Part shown: positions 58,232 through 64,000 of the stretch, one piece after another | Layout: every line of letters starts with the position of its first letter | Numbering within the stretch: position 1 is the first letter of the stretch | Source of the DNA: Siphonodentalium dalli | Taxonomy: Eukaryota; Mollusca; Scaphopoda; Gadilida; Siphonodentaliidae | Reading direction: 5' to 3' | Assembly: GCA_032622095.1 (NCBI GenBank) | Contig: CP136067.1 | Location: 91,378,707 to 91,442,706 of the forward strand | Length of the DNA stretch: 64,000 nt | Made by a program: the position numbers and the translations under genes | Notes under the pieces: generated by a model | Database searches by the model: none | Seen by the model: the letters and a program-made list of their open reading frames with translations, nothing else | Told to the model about the DNA's origin: nothing

Positions 58232-60057
58232 GTGTTGAAGGCCAAACTTATTATCCCTGCAGTAGCATAGCTTTAGTTTCCTCGACTGTTTCAGAGGGAC
58301 TATCTATAAGAACATGAAACGAAAGTCAGTGATCAAGACGTGTCCTAGTGAACCGAAATGGTTGGCAACTGGTTTCTACAACTTAAGTTTGTTATCTGAT
58401 AGATGTAACATCATGTGGCAAATGGGTTAAATTTTGGTCTAATCTGCATATTGGAATTTGCAAAACTGACATGTTATAATGTTGTAAATTGCCTGTGCAG
58501 AGTAGCAATCCATTTAATTGTTGGTCCTATATTGAACGCGCGGTTTTGCCCTGAATGAAATTTCCTATCTGAATATATTGGCTGGCGTTCATGGCCTAAC
58601 GCTTATACCACATATATCTAAACGTATATCCACATATAATTTGGCAAAGTTCTGCTTGAACTGTCTGCATGTTATGTAGCGCCTACACGAAACGTTATCG
58701 GGAGCATGTCCTAATACAGTATACAAACAGTGTGCGTAACGCAAAACAGTTAAGATGGTGGCGATATAATGTTTGGGAGAGTGATTCGTAATGACCCACT
58801 CAACACCAAAAGTTTCAGTGGTAATGGTGAGCGAGTGCATGGGTGTGGTGGAGGCAGTTTTATCCAAACCTCACTATACATGTATATTATATACGACCCC
58901 GAATCGCAACGACACCGCAAACGTTATATATAATAATGCAAAAGGAATCGCATTGTACACACACATGTACGTCTAAAATGTCTATTCGTATTAAGCCACA
59001 TTGGGCATAGTGAGGTCGTCACGATGTTGAGTGTTTTGCTTATAGTGCGCTCTTAACGTACTTTATGTGAATCAGTAAACCCGACCGCACACGATTCATC
59101 AATGTTATACGCAGCATGCACATCATACATTATTTTTGCACAGCATTCGGCAGAGCCAGCCTTTTCTCGTGAAAATAATCACATAACGGTTTATTTTAAT
59201 GAGCGAAATAAGCTCATATAGGCATTATTTAAACTAAAAATACGCTCTAAATGGACATAACACGCGGTTTTGAAAACTGCCCAATGTGGGACTATTTCCA
59301 TACGAAATAATCCCATATTGGCATTAGCTAATCTAACGTTTTTCATCTACAAGACATACCAGATGCACTCTTGTATAATGTGCTACGTGTATCTCTGAGG
59401 TCCACGCCACTCAATGGAATTCACCATGGGCTTATTTCAGAATCATGTAAGTCAAATATGAACCTATGTGAATATTTAGGTTCAAGATGAACCTGTTTGC
59501 TCGAGGATGTTTTGGGAGATCAAATTGGTTTGATTGTGTTGCGTGTTGCAGCGAATCATGAAATGTCATCCAATCACGTGATTGTCGCATATCAATAATA
59601 AGCTCTAGTTTTGACCGACCTTGATTGAGACAATTTGAAACAACGCCTCGTTTAAAAATAAAAGTATTTAATGCATGATAGTAAAATCATTAAGATGTCA
59701 CTCAATAGGCTACAGTTTGAAGACGTAATACACATAGATTGTCCTCAGCGAATAATGTGATAATATACTACACGTTCTGTGGTGAGAGCTGAACATATTA
59801 ACATTTTGTTATGTTGATGACCATCAACCTACGGCACCGGCAAGTTAACAGGCTATCGAATTCGTGCAATATTGTTTAATTAACTTGATTCACATTGCGT
59901 ATATATTGGAAGATTATTGCAAGTGGAATATGAAATAACTTTGTCAACGTGGGCATGTTGTGTGTTGCATGATGCGGCGTGTGAGGTGAATCGCACCATT
60001 GTTTCGCGATTGCCCAAAATAGACTGATCCATGTTTTCAAAAAAAAATCTCGAGAAG
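58232..60057. other. No gene seen
   Basis: No domain or splice-bounded frame. Short inverted words occur near 58990-59330 (AAGCCACATTGGGCA, CCCAATGTGGGAC) but no clear element limits. Confidence 0.45.
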
Positions 60058-60342
60058 TGTAGCAGTGAAAGTTTTTTCTGAATGAAACTTAAATTTACCT
60101 CGACATTCTGAATGCGCTCGACTAATATGTGTTTTTCTCTCGAGAACAGACTATCTGAATTTTCTCTGAACTCCTGTTGCAGCCTAACTGGGCATTACCT
60201 ATCATTTACGTCTTCCATTGGTTGGTATAACTTCTAAACTAAATTGACTACTTTTATCTAATTGGACTAGCCCTGGTATGGAAAACTCTAACTGTTATAG
60301 CCCGATGTGCGGTTTACTGCCCGCAGCGGGTATTATAGGATG
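60058..60342 (+). repeat. Dispersed repeat (family L, copy 2)
   Basis: Same-orientation relative of 5790-6026, with an extra stretch of about 40 bases near 60160-60200. Confidence 0.75.
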
Positions 60343-60603
60343 ACCAGCGTGATAAAGGTAACGATCATAATTCCAGACAGCCGCCTTTACTTTATTTGAG
60401 CAATCAAATGACCAATACCACAAGTATACTCAATGTTATTCCCACCTCTCGCCATTTCCGTGTCTGGTGTGATCATATGCTCGCAAATAAGATTTATACG
60501 GCGAGTAAGACAAGGAGCTAAAGCGTGCACCGCCCAGTTGCATATACAGTTGTGCCCTTCGATAATGTGGTATAATTAGTCAAGATAATTCGCACTAATT
60601 TAA

Positions 60604-60913
60604 AGGGGTACTGTACACTAAATCCGACCATTTATGGAAACTTCTCCTTTTATACTCAACAGAATATATGCAACAAACGAATGAATTTGAGCCATGAATT
60701 ATTGCAAAATACACTATTTGCTCTATGAACGATGCAAAAAATTATGGTAATTATAATGGAAATGAATATATGGCTGGAGTCTTTTTTTCATAGATCACAC
60801 AAGTGTATTTTGCACCAATCCATGGCTCAAATTAATTAATTTGTTGCATATATTCTGTTGAGTATAAAAGGAGATGGTCCCATACATGGTCGAATTTAAT
60901 GTATAGTACCCCT
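60604..60913. mobile_element. 310-bp TTAA foldback element (family C)
   Basis: AGGGGTACTGTACACTAAAT at the left and ATTTAATGTATAGTACCCCT at the right, with TTAA at 60600-60603 and 60914-60917. Arms continue through CTCCTTTTATACTCAACAGA ATATATGCAACAAA and its inverse to a centre near 60760. Confidence 0.9.
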
Positions 60914-60954
60914 TTAAATAATTAGCGATATTATACAACTTGTATAGTATGCCT

Positions 60955-61337
60955 AAATATATATATATATATCCTTTATTTTCCTCCGTTACACGAAGAG
61001 CTTATCAAACATTAAACATCATAATACAAATATTTACACAAGTGGGATGAACAGGTGAAGAAGACATATACAAATGAATACATATTCAGACAGAAATCAA
61101 AGTCAGAGCGACAGACAGACATACAATGTGCATATACGCAGACAGATATGTCGATTGGCAGATATGCGGACACATGCAGGCGAACAGATATACATACATA
61201 CACTGACGAGCGGACGGATGTACAGACATGTACACAGTCATAGACACACACGCGCGCACCCCCACACACATATATATATACATACATATATACACATATA
61301 TATACATACACATATATATACATATATATATATATAC
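60955..61337. repeat. Microsatellite-rich zone (TA, ACAG, TATACA)
   Basis: TA run at 60958-60972, CAGA/GACA words between 61090 and 61240, CACACA near 61245-61268, and ATATACATACATATATACAC at 61270-61337. Long frames here are by-products. Confidence 0.85.
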
Positions 61338-62212
61338 TAGAATGTGACCCGACTTCGTCCGGGCTTTGACCTTGAATTGTCTATTTTAAAGGCCAAGGTC
61401 AAGTGGGGTCACGATTTGACCCGTCCAAAACACAGTGCCCGAACAAAAGTGCCCGACAAAAGTACCCGTCGAAATCCATCCGGTTTTACCCGATTTGACC
61501 TTGAATTGACCATTTTGAAGGTCAAGGTCAGGTGGACCAACACCCCAAAAATGGTGGAAATCGGCCCAGCGGATACCGGGAAATCGGCCCAGCGGATACC
61601 GAGATACCCTATGCATCAAATTTCGTCCGTAAAAATCCGCCAGTTTAACCCGATTTGATTTCCACTGAAGTATATAAACGCGCCTCATATACACACGCTC
61701 ATTAATTATCAAGTTTCAACGTAAAGATAAATTACCATCGGTGCCCGAGATATCGCCAAGACGTCTGAAACAGTCAAATGCATCGGCCGGAGAAGAGTTA
61801 ACGTGATCTAACTTTATGACCTCTAACGACGTCATAGAAGTTACGCATTGTTTTTACCCTGATAGAAGATCGTACCACTTCTTCTTAATAATTGAGGCAG
61901 ATAACTAAAACGGATACATACATATTATATATCGTTGGAAAGAGGAAACACGAAAGATTCTCATAGTGTCATTATTATGACTGGCATGTTATTATTCGCG
62001 CTGTTTCGAATCGATTTGTAAGCACCGAACTGAAATATATTAGCGCAAAACGGCGTAAAAACAGATTTGACCTCGGCACGTGAAAAGTTGACCTCGCACG
62101 GACAAATTAATAGGCCTATGTTAGTCCTGACCCGAAAATACCCCCACATACCAAGTTTCATCGAAATCGGCTTTGACATTTTCGAGTCCATCGATTACTG
62201 ACAGACAGACAG
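61338..62212 (+). repeat. Dispersed repeat between microsatellites
   Basis: Starts GAATGTGACCCGACTTCGTC and ends CATCGAAATCGGCTTTGACA ...GATTACTGACAGACAGACAG. An internal direct repeat of about 124 bp has GGCTTTGACCTTGAATTGTC and GATTTGACCTTGAATTGACC. Non-coding. The CATCGAAATCGG..tail followed by ACAGACAGACAC recalls tails of invertebrate retroposons, but the family is unknown. Confidence 0.6.
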
Positions 62213-62320
62213 ATACACACACACACACACACAGATCTTTCAAAATATATAATAGATACACATACAACATACATACACACACACATATACATATATACAC
62301 ATATAAATGTGGACAGGGCA
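62213..62320. repeat. AC/ACAT microsatellite
   Basis: CACACACACACACAC at 62216-62233 and imperfect ACATACACACAT words to about 62310. Confidence 0.85.
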
Positions 62321-62755
62321 AGCACACACAAGCAAACTTGCACGCAAACGATCATATAACAATTCACTGCATGTATAAGGACGTACATACGAGTATTCAC
62401 ACTCAGATGCAAACTTTCATTTAATCACAAGTTTTCCTGGCGTGTGTTTAATTTCAGTTGGTATTGACACGAATATGTCTGAGTCTATCTGGAGACAATA
62501 TCAATGATCCAACTTTGGAGCGAGGTACTTACCCGATGTGACAAACGAAGGTCCCCCATGGTGTGGGGCCACTTTATTTGCACATCAGATAATGTATCTC
62601 TAAGAAGTTGAACAGGTGATGCTTAAATTGTGGTTGTAGAGTGTTTCGCAAATTGATTGTCAACAAATATATAATTATATGCTTGAAGGTTGTTATTTAC
62701 AGAATGTGCCAAGCAAATTAGCGTTACAACTATATGGATAATAAAGGCGCACATG
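62321..62755. other. No gene seen; probably the 3' part of the LINE
   Basis: Lies downstream of the LINE stop on the minus strand, so it may be its 3' UTR; no tail repeat or boundary could be fixed. Confidence 0.35.
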
Positions 62756-64000
62756 TTAAGGATTGACAAGTAGATAGCTATCTACGACGAGATTGATCTC
62801 CTTTGTATACTGGGACCACATCCCGTAGGAATTCCTCACCACGAAGAGCGAAAACTCGTTCAGGTTGAGTATTTGTCTCCTGATATCGTCAGACAGGATA
62901 GAAAGAAATACCATCACTTGGTCCTTTTGTGTGAGAGCATCAATGAATAAAAAACATGGTATGCCGAAAATGTCAATTAACGAAAACCACATTTGGATTC
63001 TAGACTCTGAAGTCGAAGAACAATCCAGTAAGGCATGCTCAACAATATCAACATAAACTTTGTCACACAGTTTGCAATGTCCGCATTCTGGGGAGGTACG
63101 TGTATGCATGGCCAGAAGCTTCGCAGCAAGCAAGAATTTATGTTTTTCCTGTGGATGTGATCTACAAGATCTCCAAAGAATAGATTTTGACATTATATTA
63201 TGATTTTGTGCGAACGTTGTTAGTGATTCAGAGCTTCTCATGCGCTCTTCACATTCACGATTTTGTATATCGTTAATATGTTGTGTGGTGATTGTTTTCC
63301 ATTCACCTTTGGATGGGAAATTTCCCTGTGTGGCGTAGTTGTGAAGATATGAATATAAATTATACCGTTTTAGTATGGATATAACATCGTTGATAAAAGA
63401 AGATTCATCAGTTGACGTTTGCGAAAGGTGGTCGGCCAATCGTGAGGAGACGATTTCTTGAGACGATTTTCCTTGCGTCATTATACAGAGGTTCCCCCAA
63501 AAACATAGTTTTCGTTTATCAACAATCGATGACAAGGAACCTGTTCCAAGGAGAGATTGGACGACATCAGTTCGGGATCTTGTGGGCAATCATTGGGTGC
63601 GTTTGAGGCAGAACCTATGTGCTCGCTCCAGAGATGTCAAATTGGTCTCACTGAGCCCACACATTAGTTCTGTCCCATAAAGACTTTTGGGAAAAACAAC
63701 CGAAGAAAATAGTGTAAGGCAGCTGAGTGGGGTATTCCCACCAGCATACATACCGGCGTTACTTAACATGAGATAGACTGATCTAATTTTCTCACATATG
63801 TGACTGGAGAGCTTGCTAGCATGTGACTCACGATGTAAAGGTATGCCAAGGTGTGTAATTTTTTCAGATTCGGATATCGGTTTGTCGTTGAGGATCCACG
63901 TATTTATCGTGCGATTTCTAGCATTAAAATTTGTTTCATTGAACACGACCACCTTACATTTGTCCTGGTTATAACAAAATCGCCATTTCCGGCTATACTC
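62756..64000 (-). pseudogene. LINE ORF2 C-terminal half, running off the window edge
   Basis: One minus-strand frame from the right edge to the stop at 62756-62758. It opens with SRKWRFCYNQDKCKVVVFNE, the post-catalytic RT block after the Asp box (which lies beyond the window), then ITHLGIPL (the L/HLG motif), VVFPKSLYGTELMCGLS and ERAHRFCLKRTQ. After a single in-frame TGA at 63590-63592 it continues PTRSRTDVVQSLLGTGSL, and ends with the CCHC-type CGHCKLCDKVYVDIVEHALLDC (about 63015-63085). Only one disruption in 1.25 kb makes it the youngest-looking LINE here. The pattern matches a widespread invertebrate non-LTR family; the clade was not determined. Confidence 0.85.

Noticed and set aside
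61012-61340. Frames of 75-103 codons rich in Tyr-Val-Ile or Thr-His
   Set aside because: Microsatellite translations.

Overview
This is a eukaryotic, almost certainly metazoan window. Genes are split by introns with GT..AG signals, several non-LTR (LINE) reverse transcriptase remnants are present, and most of the 64 kb is interspersed repeats. The many copies of the palindromic word ACATGTACATGT, the abundance of short foldback elements, and a CARD / coiled-coil / beta-propeller gene fit a marine lophotrochozoan, most likely a mollusc. That placement is inference; no species marker is present.

Layout. 1-720: no gene. 721-15719: bounded by an exact 29-bp inverted repeat embedded in ACCTGGGT-type motif arrays, possibly one very large non-autonomous element. 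It is packed with nested foldback elements, a 5'-truncated LINE (11247-11862, minus) and a 45-bp minisatellite (12580-15360) that carries two 494-bp TTAA-inserted elements. 16230-19523: an old DNA element split by a 2.2-kb LINE insertion. 19525-22945: a foldback, an element with perfect 45-bp inverted termini (20302-21896) and a 155-bp near-perfect palindrome. 24087-30867: a CACTA-like element with CACTACTG termini, ATA target duplication and CCATTAAA subterminal arrays; inside it sits a second element (27258-29369), which holds a third (28421-28877). 30868-40176: gene-poor, with diverged repeats, a LINE tail and an Phe-Leu-Lys-coding minisatellite.

Host genes. The best host gene lies on the plus strand between about 40.7 and 49.5 kb. 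It has a CARD exon (40721-41039), a phase-compatible coiled-coil exon (46749-46904) and a terminal beta-propeller-like exon (48705-49482). CARDs assemble signalling complexes in innate immunity and cell death, and the propeller would be the ligand or substrate-binding end, so a cytosolic sensor or adaptor is the reasonable guess. Three further candidate exons of unknown genes are at 43732-43999 (SEA-like), 54581-54766 and 55387-55612.

49.58-64 kb: arrays of GGTACTCTGGAGTACC and of a 350-460 bp unit bearing TTTGCGATAAATCGCAAA motifs, a 1.78-kb element with TCT duplication (55859-57635), TTAA foldbacks, microsatellites, and at the right edge a LINE ORF running off the window (62756-64000, minus).

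The recurring theme is large non-autonomous elements whose ends carry dense arrays of one short, often palindromic, element-specific motif. No RNA gene, CRISPR array or prokaryotic feature was seen. All homology calls are from reading the translated sequence, without database searches.
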